This document shows positions 45,384 to 53,814 of a stretch of DNA of 64,000 nt, piece after piece. Origin of the DNA: an uncultured Formosa sp. (GTDB taxonomy: Bacteria > Bacteroidota > Bacteroidia > Flavobacteriales > Flavobacteriaceae); the NCBI RefSeq assembly GCF_947500765.1, contig NZ_CANMTH010000002.1:496001-560000 (forward strand), given 5' to 3'. A program made the position numbers and the translations under genes. The notes below the pieces were generated by a model that worked only from the letters and a program-made list of their open reading frames with translations, made no database searches and was not told the DNA's origin. The first letter of the stretch is position 1. Each line of letters starts with the position of its first letter.

Positions 45384-48300
45384 TTAAAATTTAACATTAA
45401 GATTCACACCAATTGTACGTGTAGAAGGTGTTTGAGCATATTCTAAACCTTGTTGACCTATACTAACACCAAAAGCTGTTTCTGGGTCGATATGCGGTGC
45501 ATTTCTTGAGAGTATCGCTAAATTTCTAATATTAACACCTAAACTGATAGCGTCTAAGCCAGTGTTAGCAATTAGTTTATTAGGGATTGAATAGCTTATA
45601 GAAAGTTCTCTCCATTTAATAAAAGAAGCATCGAAAACAGAAGATTCTGCTACGTTTTGGTTGTAAGCACTAGAGTAATAGTTTTGGGCATCAACAACTA
45701 TATCGTTAGGGATATAGCCTCCGTTACCATCAGACATTTCACCGACTCCTACAACACCGGTTTCTCTACCTTCAAGAGTTTCTTCAAGTACACCGGATAA
45801 GTTACCCCATGTGTTTGTTTGGGAATACACATCTCCTCCTTGTTTAATATCAAATAATGTTCTGAATGTAAAGCCTTTATAAGAAGCGTTAATTGCTAAT
45901 CCTCCAACCCAGTCAGCTTGAGAGTTTCCTAATACTTTAGAGTCGCCAATTACAGGTAATCCATTTTCATATAAAATAGCTCCGCTTTCTGTGCGTTCAA
46001 ATGCTGGTCCCCATATGGCCCCAATAGCTTCACCATTTCTTGCTTGAGTATTTACGTTCCATAAACTTCCGTATTCTAAGTTAATTACACCTTCACCTTC
46101 AATATCTGAAACTTCATTTGTGTTTTTTGCAAAATTAAGATCTAAACCTAAGTTGAAGCCATCTCCACCATTTCTTATAAGATCTAGTCCAAGAATCACT
46201 TCAACGCCTTTGTTTGTTATTGTTGCCGCGTTTTTCCAAACATTAGTAAATCCAGAAGAAGCAGATACTTGAAGTGGCATAATTACATCCTCGTTTTTCT
46301 TATCGTAATAAGTGAAATCTACGCGTAATCTATTTGAAAAGAAACGTGCGTCAAGACCAAATTCTACAGCTGTTTCTGTTTGAGCTGTAATATCTGAATT
46401 CCATAATGTGTCAGGATAAATTGCGGTAGGAGTACTACCGTTAAGTGGGTAACTAGATAAAGAATATGTTGGAGTAACACTATATGGTGCTAAAGGTCCT
46501 GCACTTCCTGTTTCTGCCCAAGATGCTCTTAACTTTAAGAAGCTTACAGCTTCAGATTGTATGTTTAATATATCGCTTACAACTGCACTTAAAGAAGCAG
46601 ATGGATAGAATATACTATTGTTGTTTATAGGTAACACACTAGCCCAGTCATTACGTCCTGTAAAATCTAAGAATAAATAATCGTTGTAACTTATTTGACC
46701 TGTAGCAAATAAACTGTTTATTTTATACTCTTCACTCGTGTCAGATATTAGCGGTGAACCTGAAGAGTTAGATAGGTTGAATAAACCATCTAATACCAAG
46801 TTTTCTGCTATACCTTGGAATGCGGTATATTTATTAATCATTGATTGGCCACCTGCACTTAGAGATACTCCAAATTGTTCGTTAGATCCAAATTTTTTGT
46901 CGTAACTTAAAATTGCTTGAGTGTTAACTTCGTATCGATTTCTTTTGGTAAGTGAATAATATCCATTTGCGTATCCGTTAGTACCTACACTTCTCATTGT
47001 TTCTCTAGAGTCATCAAAATAATCAATACCTGTAGACATGTTTAATGATAAATCTTCTGAAATTTGGTAACCAATATTTGCAGTTCCAATTAATCTATTA
47101 CGGGACCAAGGGTGTAAGTTTTTATCTAATGCCCAAAAAGGGTTATTGTTATAGGCTAAATTCCAGTTTAAAGGCGTTGTTATTCCATCACCAACATCTA
47201 CTAAAGGTAAGTTTTTCCAATCTCTAAGTTGAGACCAATCTACTTGTCTTGCACTCCATACCAATTGTCCTACTTGGTTATCAATGTCTCCGTAACCAAC
47301 AGCATTTCTTTGATCTGAAGAAGAGTTAATGTATCTAGCGGTAAATCCAGCAGTCCATTTATCTCCTAATTCATAATTTGCAGACCCAGAAATGTTGTAT
47401 TTCTTAAGGTCTGTATTATATACAATACCTTTAGAATCTACATAACCTAGTGATAAGCGATAATTAGAAGTGTCTGTTCCTCCTGAAAAAGAAATTGTAT
47501 TATCTGTTGTTAGTCCGGTTTGGTAAAAATCGTCACGAACACTATTAGGATGTGAAATCCAAGGTTGAGCTTGTGGGTTATCTGGATTATCTATAAATGA
47601 AGAATATTGGATAAATTCATAACCTGCATCTAAAGGTGCTCCCCAACTTTCGTCTACACCACCATCACCTCCGAAAGCTCCTTTATCGTAACCTTGGCCA
47701 TCAACGAATTCGAAATAGCTTTGACTATGTCCTTGTCCGTAAGAATTTTGGTAGTCAGGAAAAATGTAAGCATTAGAAAAACTTACAGAAGAATTAATTT
47801 CTATACCTAACGATTTACTTTGTTTTCCAGATTTAGTTGTAATTACAATTACACCATTTGTACCTCTCATTCCGTATAGTGCTGTAGCAGCCCCACCTTT
47901 TAAGACGTTAATGGTTTCAATGTCCTGAGGATTTATGTCTGCTAATCCATTAGGAACATCAGTTCCAGAACTAGATCCTGTATATGTATTATTGTCAATT
48001 ACTGCTCCGTCAATGACTATTAATGGTTGTGAATTTCCATAAATAGAAGATACACCACGAATAGTTATACGGGAAGATGCTCCGATATCACCAGAAGATT
48101 GTGTGATATTTACACCTGCAATTTTACCAGATAAAGAGTTTACAACGTTAGTTGTAGGTACATCTGAAATGGCTTCCGATTTTAGTTGTTGTGAAGCATA
48201 ACCAATAGCTTTTTCATCTTTCTTAATACCCAGTGCTGTTACCACAACTTCGTCAAGTTCGGATAAGTCTTGAGTCAATACTAGATTTACCGTTTTAGAG

Positions 48301-48560
48301 GTTCCCAAAGTAATGCTTTTTGTTTTGTAACCCATGAATGAAAACGATAATACATCTCCGCTTACAGCAGCAAGTGTGTAATTACCATCAAAATCCGATT
48401 GTGTACCTTGAGAGGTGCCTTTAATAATAATGTTAACCCCTGGTAGAGGCAGGCCGGCTTCGTCTGAAACAGTACCTGAAATTATTTTCTCTTGTGCAAA
48501 AGTAACTTGCACAATCAACGCTAGAAACAGCGTTAGAATTCCACTAAACTTTGTCTTCAT
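45384..48560 (-). CDS. SusC/RagA family TonB-linked outer-membrane transporter, unit 4
   Basis: A 1058-aa transporter, signal peptide MKTKFSGILTLFLALIVQ plus VTFA. The regulatory-like domain is GTVSDEAGLPLPGVNIIIKG with FSFMGYKTK. The TonB-box region LDEVVVTALGI precedes AIGYASQQLKSEAIS and NVVNSLSGKIAGVNI. The plug has ITIRGVSSI, IVIDGAVIDN and TINVLKGGAATALYGMRG. The barrel ends in GVNLNVKF. First gene of a four-gene operon with SusD and two lipoproteins, the most complete unit in the array. At the DNA level its first 150 bases are very close to those of unit 3. Confidence 0.93.
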   Translation of the reverse strand: MKTKFSGILTLFLALIVQVTFAQEKIISGTVSDEAGLPLPGVNIIIKGTSQGTQSDFDGNYTLAAVSGDVLSFSFMGYKTKSITLGTSKTVNLVLTQDLSELDEVVVTALGIKKDEKAIGYASQQLKSEAISDVPTTNVVNSLSGKIAGVNITQSSGDIGASSRITIRGVSSIYGNSQPLIVIDGAVIDNNTYTGSSSGTDVPNGLADINPQDIETINVLKGGAATALYGMRGTNGVIVITTKSGKQSKSLGIEINSSVSFSNAYIFPDYQNSYGQGHSQSYFEFVDGQGYDKGAFGGDGGVDESWGAPLDAGYEFIQYSSFIDNPDNPQAQPWISHPNSVRDDFYQTGLTTDNTISFSGGTDTSNYRLSLGYVDSKGIVYNTDLKKYNISGSANYELGDKWTAGFTARYINSSSDQRNAVGYGDIDNQVGQLVWSARQVDWSQLRDWKNLPLVDVGDGITTPLNWNLAYNNNPFWALDKNLHPWSRNRLIGTANIGYQISEDLSLNMSTGIDYFDDSRETMRSVGTNGYANGYYSLTKRNRYEVNTQAILSYDKKFGSNEQFGVSLSAGGQSMINKYTAFQGIAENLVLDGLFNLSNSSGSPLISDTSEEYKINSLFATGQISYNDYLFLDFTGRNDWASVLPINNNSIFYPSASLSAVVSDILNIQSEAVSFLKLRASWAETGSAGPLAPYSVTPTYSLSSYPLNGSTPTAIYPDTLWNSDITAQTETAVEFGLDARFFSNRLRVDFTYYDKKNEDVIMPLQVSASSGFTNVWKNAATITNKGVEVILGLDLIRNGGDGFNLGLDLNFAKNTNEVSDIEGEGVINLEYGSLWNVNTQARNGEAIGAIWGPAFERTESGAILYENGLPVIGDSKVLGNSQADWVGGLAINASYKGFTFRTLFDIKQGGDVYSQTNTWGNLSGVLEETLEGRETGVVGVGEMSDGNGGYIPNDIVVDAQNYYSSAYNQNVAESSVFDASFIKWRELSISYSIPNKLIANTGLDAISLGVNIRNLAILSRNAPHIDPETAFGVSIGQQGLEYAQTPSTRTIGVNLNVKF
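48494..48534 (-). repeat. Twin hairpins in the signal-peptide codons of susC, unit 4
   Basis: AACGCT-N6-AGCGTT (48517-48534) and GTGCAA-N7-TTGCAC (48494-48512). In this copy the innermost base pair of the first hairpin has changed from A-U to G-U in the mRNA, so pairing is kept. Confidence 0.6.
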
Positions 48561-48588
48561 TTTTATTTGATTTGAATTAGTCAGGAAC

Positions 48589-48618
48589 TAAAATCATAAT
48601 AAAAAGTTAATAAAACAA
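48589..48618 (-). promoter_or_regulatory. Shared susC promoter, unit 4 copy
   Basis: On the minus strand: TTG, N19 with TTAAC, then TGATTTTA. The -35-side half TTGTTTTATTAAC is identical to unit 3, and the leader GACTAATTCAAAT is also identical. Confidence 0.72.
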
Positions 48619-48942
48619 TAATACTTAAATAAAATGTTAATTTTTTAGATTAAATGTATAAATGTGGTTAATTGGTAGGGAATTATTTGTTTAATTATAA
48701 TAAACAAGTTGATTTTTATTAATTTATCAATGTTTTTTTTCGTCTTAAGAGTTGTTTATGTTCTTTTTTATTGTTAAAGTAAAGTTAATTTTGACGTTTC
48801 TGTCTGTTTTTAATATCTGTTAATAGTTTTTTGATAGAGAGGGGGTTATATCTGAATAGAGTTGCTTACTAATACGTAATTGTTATTATGTGAAGAACTC
48901 ACTACTTATTTTGTTAATTAGATGTATTGGTGTGATAAAAAA

Positions 48943-48976
48943 AAAAGCCTTGTGTAAATATTTACACAAGGCTTTT
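48943..48976 (-). terminator. Intrinsic terminator of SusCD unit 5
   Basis: A perfect 17-base inverted repeat with no unpaired spacer (AAAAGCCTTGTGTAAAT and its complement) in an A/T-run context, 40 bases after the susD stop. Confidence 0.88.
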
Positions 48977-49015
48977 ATAAATTGAACCGATTATTAAAAA
49001 TCTTAAAATGTAAGA

Positions 49016-50482
49016 TTAGTCAATAAAAGGGTTGTTTTGAATTTCTAATTGAGGTATATCTAAAGTTAATCTATCATCGTCAGAAGAAATATTAAGACTT
49101 GGGTAAGTTAGGTGATTACTTCCTAAAGTGATATCAGAATTGTTACGTTTCATTAACAAGTAACTTTTTCCTTCTCCCCAAAACTCGATACGAGTTTGTA
49201 AAATAATTTCGTCTAATAAAGCTTGACCACTTAATTGATCTACATAAGATGTATCATCTAAACGTTGATCTAATAATGTTTTAAGAGCAGATTTAGCTGT
49301 TGCTTCGTCTCCTGATTTAGCCGCAGTTTCTGCATATAATAAATACATTTCATCAATACGCATATATAAGTAATCTGTTTCAATATTACGTTGTCCTCCT
49401 ACAACTCTGTCTGGAGCGTAGAATTTATTGATTGGGTATAATTGACCGTCTCCGTAAGCATTAACAAATTGTCCTTTTCTAACATCATTGTCAGGAATAG
49501 CTGCGTATAACTCGTCGTTAATAATTTTAGGATCTCCAGCCCAAGCATAACTATAAGTAAATAAATCTACTTGACCCCACCAAGATACTAAGTCTAAGTC
49601 TGATGCTATAGTTATATCTGTTCCCCAAATCCAAGCACTAGTAGTTACATCGTTAAATCCACCAATAGCTTCTTCTTCGCTTACAATACTTGCTCCAGAG
49701 CTTAAAATAGCATCTTCACTAGCTTGTTTTGCTAAAGCATTTTCTCCCATAGCAGCGTAAGCATAAGCTAAAAGTCCTTGTGCTACTGTTTGGTTAATGT
49801 AAGATTTAGAACCTCTACTAAAACCATCTAATCCATCAACAGCATATGTTAAGTCTTCAATAATAAGTGCATAGACGTCTGCAGTTGTACTCAAAGGTTG
49901 ATTGTCTTGAGATAAAGAGGTGTATATTGGTAAAATTTCTTCACTAGCATTGTAAGATGTAGCATATAAGTTTGCTAAGTAGAAGTATGCATATGCACGC
50001 ATTGCACGAGCTTGAGCAAATGAATAGATAGCATCCGTGCCAGCTTCTAATTCTGCATCGTTTCCTCCGTAACCATCAATTACAGAGTTCGCTCCATTTA
50101 CAATACGAAAATAGTATCTCCATGGTTTGTAGTTGTCTGTATCTGTAAAGTCTATAGTTGATTGTAATTCTGAAATTCCAGAATACCAACCGTAGTTTAA
50201 GCCTCCTAATACCATATCTCCAGATAGCATGTCACTGTAAATATCGTAGCTTTTCTGACCAAAATCATCATGATCTAAATCTGTACCACCAGATCCAGTA
50301 ACGTACATGTTTTCGTAGTTACCTCTTAAAATGGCTTCAGATAATTCTGGGTAATCTGGTGAAATTTCTGCAATTTCTTCATCAGACATAAATTCTGATG
50401 GATCTTTTTCTAGGAAGTCATCATTACAACTTACCGCAGTAGTTAATGTAACTCCTAATAGTATATATATTATTTTCTTCAT
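49016..50482 (-). CDS. SusD/RagB family outer-membrane lipoprotein, unit 5
   Basis: A 488-aa lipoprotein with lipobox (LTTAVSC) followed by NDDFLEKDPSEFMSDEEI. The TPR scaffold includes FAQARAMRAYAYFYLANLY and AQGLLAYAYAAMGENALA. The C-terminal region has YLYMRIDEMYLLYAETAAKSG and the family ending ILQTRIEFWGEGKSYLLMKR. It starts 12 bases after the susC stop and ends before a strong terminator. Classical SusD_RagB type like units 1 and 2. Ligand unknown. Confidence 0.92.
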   Translation of the reverse strand: MKKIIYILLGVTLTTAVSCNDDFLEKDPSEFMSDEEIAEISPDYPELSEAILRGNYENMYVTGSGGTDLDHDDFGQKSYDIYSDMLSGDMVLGGLNYGWYSGISELQSTIDFTDTDNYKPWRYYFRIVNGANSVIDGYGGNDAELEAGTDAIYSFAQARAMRAYAYFYLANLYATSYNASEEILPIYTSLSQDNQPLSTTADVYALIIEDLTYAVDGLDGFSRGSKSYINQTVAQGLLAYAYAAMGENALAKQASEDAILSSGASIVSEEEAIGGFNDVTTSAWIWGTDITIASDLDLVSWWGQVDLFTYSYAWAGDPKIINDELYAAIPDNDVRKGQFVNAYGDGQLYPINKFYAPDRVVGGQRNIETDYLYMRIDEMYLLYAETAAKSGDEATAKSALKTLLDQRLDDTSYVDQLSGQALLDEIILQTRIEFWGEGKSYLLMKRNNSDITLGSNHLTYPSLNISSDDDRLTLDIPQLEIQNNPFID

Positions 50483-50494
50483 TTTTATTGTTTT

Positions 50495-53400
50495 TTAGAA
50501 TCGTACATTAAGACCTAGAGTAACTGTTGTTAATGGAGAGTAGCTATAAGTATCTGAGACTCCTGTTTCTGTAGCTGAAGGGTTAAATCCATCTCTTTCG
50601 CTCCATAATGCTAAATTGTCTCCAGTTAATGATAATGTGAAGTTAGACATTCCCATTTTTTTAACAAATGCATCTGGGATAGAATAAGCTAATCTAATGT
50701 TGTTTAAACTTAAATAATCTGCTTTAGTAATAAATCTTGTAGATGTTGCATTTACATTTTGGTCTAAGTTACTAGATAGTCTAGGGATATCTGTAATGTC
50801 TCCAGCTTGTTGCCATCTGTTTCTAATGTCTGTATGCCAGTTGTTTCCACCTACTTGAGTGTTACTCATTAATCCTGCATAAACAGAGTCGTAAGCATAA
50901 CCTCCTATAGAATATAAGAATTGTACATTAAGTTGGAATCCTTTATAACCTGTTGCAAGATTGAAAGCACCTCTAACATCTGGCATGATAGATTTGTTTA
51001 CAAATTTTTGTGTTGCATCAGAGTATGTTGTAGTGGTTGTTTTAGAGATTTCTCTATCTGGGTTTAAGTCTTTATATTCTGTTAAAGAAGAAATACCTTC
51101 ATCTGTATCTACGACACCATTACCGTTACCATCATAAAAATATTGATTCCATAGTGCTTCTCCAGTTTGAGAATCTACACCAGCCCATTCACGTACATAA
51201 AAGTCGTAAATAGAATGTCCTTCAGCTCTACCATATCTACCGCTAATGTCTAATAATTTTTCTTCTCCTGTTGCAGGATCAATAGGCATACGTGTTAATT
51301 CGTTTGATGTAATTTCACCATTTAGTCCTAAATCAATATAGAAATCTTTAGATTTTACTAGATGTGCAGTAAGATCAAATTCTAAACCAGATTCTCTTAA
51401 CCCACCATCGTTTACCTTAACAACAGCATAACCAATAGAGGCACCTACACGTCTATCAAAAATTAAGTTATCTGTATCTTTAATATAGTAATCTACACTA
51501 GCATCTAAATATTTTCCTAAAGAAAACTCTACACCTGCTTGGAATTGATCTGAAACTTCCCATTCTAAATCTGGGTTACCTTTAGTATCGAAGATTAGTG
51601 TTGGTTGGTCATCTAAATTACCAACAGAATATAAATCATTACCAGAGTAAAAATCTACACCACCTTGATCTCCAACTCTACCGTAACTCGCTTTTAGTTT
51701 AAGGAAGCTAAATATATCTTGTTTGCTCATAAAGTCTTCATTAGACATTACCCAAGAAGCCCCTACAGAGCCAAATGTTCCCCATCTGTTTCCTTCTTCA
51801 AATCTTGAAGAACCATCGCGTCTTAATGTTCCAGAGATAAAGTATGTATCATTGTAGTTGTAGTTTACTTGTCCGAAGTAACTCTCTAAAGAGTAGCTTT
51901 CTGTATAAGAAGACATGTTAGATTGTACAACAGCATCATTAAAGTCTGTACTGTTAGGATCTGTTAGGTAAGATTTAGAACCAAATAAGTATTCTCTTTC
52001 CCAATCGTTAGCTTCGTGTGCAGCAAGGGCATCGAAACTGTGACCGTCAAAACTTTTCTTAAACGTTAACATGTTTAATAAATTATAAGAAAAAACGTCT
52101 GTTCTTTCCTTATATATAGATCCGTTTTGAGAGGCGCTTGGACCGTAATATGGTCCGTCTTGACTATTATAGTTGCTGTTTTTATAGTTCCATCCAATTT
52201 TGTTAATTAATTTGAAATCATCATTAAACGCAATATCAATACTTGCATTACCATTTAATTCATGAACTACATCATTAGCAATAGAGTTGTGTGCATCACT
52301 AATTGCATTCGTTAAACCACCAAAACCACGAGTATCTCCATAATCGTAAACATAACCTCCATAATATGGATCGTCAATTTTGTTTCCGTTATCGTCTCTT
52401 AAAAATAAAGGATATATAGAAGGAATATTGTCTACAAACCAGAATACAGAACCTGAATCTTCAGATTGTCCTCCGTTATTTGTTTCAGAATTAGTATAAC
52501 CAATGTTAAGGTTACCAGATAACCAGTCTTTTGCTTGGTGATCTATGTTTGCTCTTACAGAGTAACGCTCGAAGTCTGAGTTAATAGAATATCCAACATC
52601 TTTTAAATAACCGAAAGATGTAAAGTATCTTGTTTTTTCTGAACCACCACTAATTTTCACGTTAGCTTCTGTTCTGTTAGATTCTTGAAACGCATAGTCT
52701 TCCCAATCTTCTGGATTGTATTTACGTGTTACACCGTCTCTTACTTTTCCTGTAACAGGGTCGATTAAATCTGCACCGCTATCTACATTCCACATGTTGT
52801 ATTCAGATGCAATACCTGAACTTCCAAAAATGTTAGCATTTGCATAATCTATACCGTTGTTTCCTAAAAGACTACCTCTGTTTTTAAGTGCTTCGTAACT
52901 TGTTTCAATATATTCTTCAGGAGAAGAGATAGTAGAATAACGAGGTAATGCACTAAAGTTTTGACCTGTTTTTAAGTCAACTTCTATTTCAGCTTCGTTT
53001 CTAGATCCTTTTTTTGTATTAATAACAATTACTCCATTAGATCCTCTAGAACCATAGATTGCTGTTGCAGCGGCATCTTTAAGAATGGTTGTAGATTCAA
53101 TATCATTAGGGTTAATTGAATTTATAGATCCTGTGTAAGGTACACCATCTAACACATATAATGGATCTCTGTTTCCGTTTAGAGAACCAAACCCTCTAAT
53201 ACGTACAGTTGCATCTTCACCAGGTTGTCCGCTTGTGTTTATTACTCGTACACCAGCAGCCTCTCCAGCTAAAGCTTGAGAAACGTTTGATACAGATTTA
53301 CGTCCTAATGCTTCACCATCAATTTGTGTTGCAGTACCTGTAAACGAACGTAATGTAGATGTACCATATCCTACGATAAGTACTTCATCTAATTCTGATA

Positions 53401-53695
53401 AATCTTCAGATAATGTAATATTGATTGAGCTTGCTGCACCTATTTTTTGCTCTACAGTTTTATAACCCATAAATGAAAAGGCTAATGTGCTGCCTGTTTC
53501 TCCTGAAATTGTATAATTTCCGTCAAAATCAGATTGTGTACCTTGTGTGGTACCTTTAATAATAATATTTACTCCAGGGAGTGGTAAACCGCTTTCATCG
53601 GTAACATTTCCTGAAATAATCTTTTCTTGTGCAAAAGTAAACTGCACAACAAACGCTAGGAATAGCGTTAATATCCCATTTAAATGTGATCTCAT
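50495..53695 (-). CDS. SusC/RagA family TonB-linked outer-membrane transporter, unit 5
   Basis: A 1066-aa transporter, signal peptide MRSHLNGILTLFLAFVVQ plus FTFA. The regulatory-like domain is GNVTDESGLPLPGVNIIIKG with FSFMGYK, then the TonB-box region LDEVLIVGYG. The plug has ALAGEAAGVRVI, VRIRGFGSL, YVLDGVPYTG and STTILKDAAATAIYGSRG. The barrel ends in LGLNVRF. The frame is open ten codons upstream, but the ATG at 53695 starts the signal peptide and follows the shared leader. It is the first unit of the array, 120 bases after the Omp85-like gene on the same strand. A TonB energy source must be encoded elsewhere. Confidence 0.93.
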   Translation of the reverse strand: MRSHLNGILTLFLAFVVQFTFAQEKIISGNVTDESGLPLPGVNIIIKGTTQGTQSDFDGNYTISGETGSTLAFSFMGYKTVEQKIGAASSINITLSEDLSELDEVLIVGYGTSTLRSFTGTATQIDGEALGRKSVSNVSQALAGEAAGVRVINTSGQPGEDATVRIRGFGSLNGNRDPLYVLDGVPYTGSINSINPNDIESTTILKDAAATAIYGSRGSNGVIVINTKKGSRNEAEIEVDLKTGQNFSALPRYSTISSPEEYIETSYEALKNRGSLLGNNGIDYANANIFGSSGIASEYNMWNVDSGADLIDPVTGKVRDGVTRKYNPEDWEDYAFQESNRTEANVKISGGSEKTRYFTSFGYLKDVGYSINSDFERYSVRANIDHQAKDWLSGNLNIGYTNSETNNGGQSEDSGSVFWFVDNIPSIYPLFLRDDNGNKIDDPYYGGYVYDYGDTRGFGGLTNAISDAHNSIANDVVHELNGNASIDIAFNDDFKLINKIGWNYKNSNYNSQDGPYYGPSASQNGSIYKERTDVFSYNLLNMLTFKKSFDGHSFDALAAHEANDWEREYLFGSKSYLTDPNSTDFNDAVVQSNMSSYTESYSLESYFGQVNYNYNDTYFISGTLRRDGSSRFEEGNRWGTFGSVGASWVMSNEDFMSKQDIFSFLKLKASYGRVGDQGGVDFYSGNDLYSVGNLDDQPTLIFDTKGNPDLEWEVSDQFQAGVEFSLGKYLDASVDYYIKDTDNLIFDRRVGASIGYAVVKVNDGGLRESGLEFDLTAHLVKSKDFYIDLGLNGEITSNELTRMPIDPATGEEKLLDISGRYGRAEGHSIYDFYVREWAGVDSQTGEALWNQYFYDGNGNGVVDTDEGISSLTEYKDLNPDREISKTTTTTYSDATQKFVNKSIMPDVRGAFNLATGYKGFQLNVQFLYSIGGYAYDSVYAGLMSNTQVGGNNWHTDIRNRWQQAGDITDIPRLSSNLDQNVNATSTRFITKADYLSLNNIRLAYSIPDAFVKKMGMSNFTLSLTGDNLALWSERDGFNPSATETGVSDTYSYSPLTTVTLGLNVRF
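53629..53669 (-). repeat. Twin hairpins in the signal-peptide codons of susC, unit 5
   Basis: AACGCTA-GGAA-TAGCGTT (53652-53669) is perfect. The second, GTGCA-N9-TGCAC (53629-53647), is one pair shorter than in the other copies. Confidence 0.6.
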
Positions 53696-53722
53696 TTTTA
53701 ATTTATTTTGAATTAGTCGGCG

Positions 53723-53753
53723 CAAAACTCTTAATAAATACTTAACTAAACAA
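53723..53753 (-). promoter_or_regulatory. Shared susC promoter, unit 5 copy
   Basis: On the minus strand: TTG, 20 bases containing TTAAG, then GAGTTTTG. The leader GACTAATTCAAA matches units 3 and 4. This is the most diverged -7 box of the set. Confidence 0.55.
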
Positions 53754-53814
53754 TAAATCTTTATTAAATTTTAAATCACTAATTAGTTGCAATCGTTGTA
53801 GTGTTATCGTTCTG

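Larger units (their letters stand above)
48561..49015. other. 455-base non-coding region upstream of SusCD unit 4
   Basis: No gene is visible. It contains the shared promoter (48589-48618), an imperfect TGAC-N5-TGTC element (48792-48804) at about 238 bases before the start codon, a C-tract motif on the minus strand (48836-48846) and the terminator of unit 5 (48943-48976). Confidence 0.7.

Noticed and set aside
35058..53669. Invertible-promoter or shufflon system switching susC start segments
   Set aside because: The near-identical start segments would suit recombination, but all copies point the same way, no oppositely oriented copy is present and no site-specific recombinase gene lies in the window.
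24586..53695. CRISPR array or tandem repeats suggested by the recurring susC sequences
   Set aside because: The similarities are paralogous coding sequence several kilobases apart, not short regularly spaced repeats.
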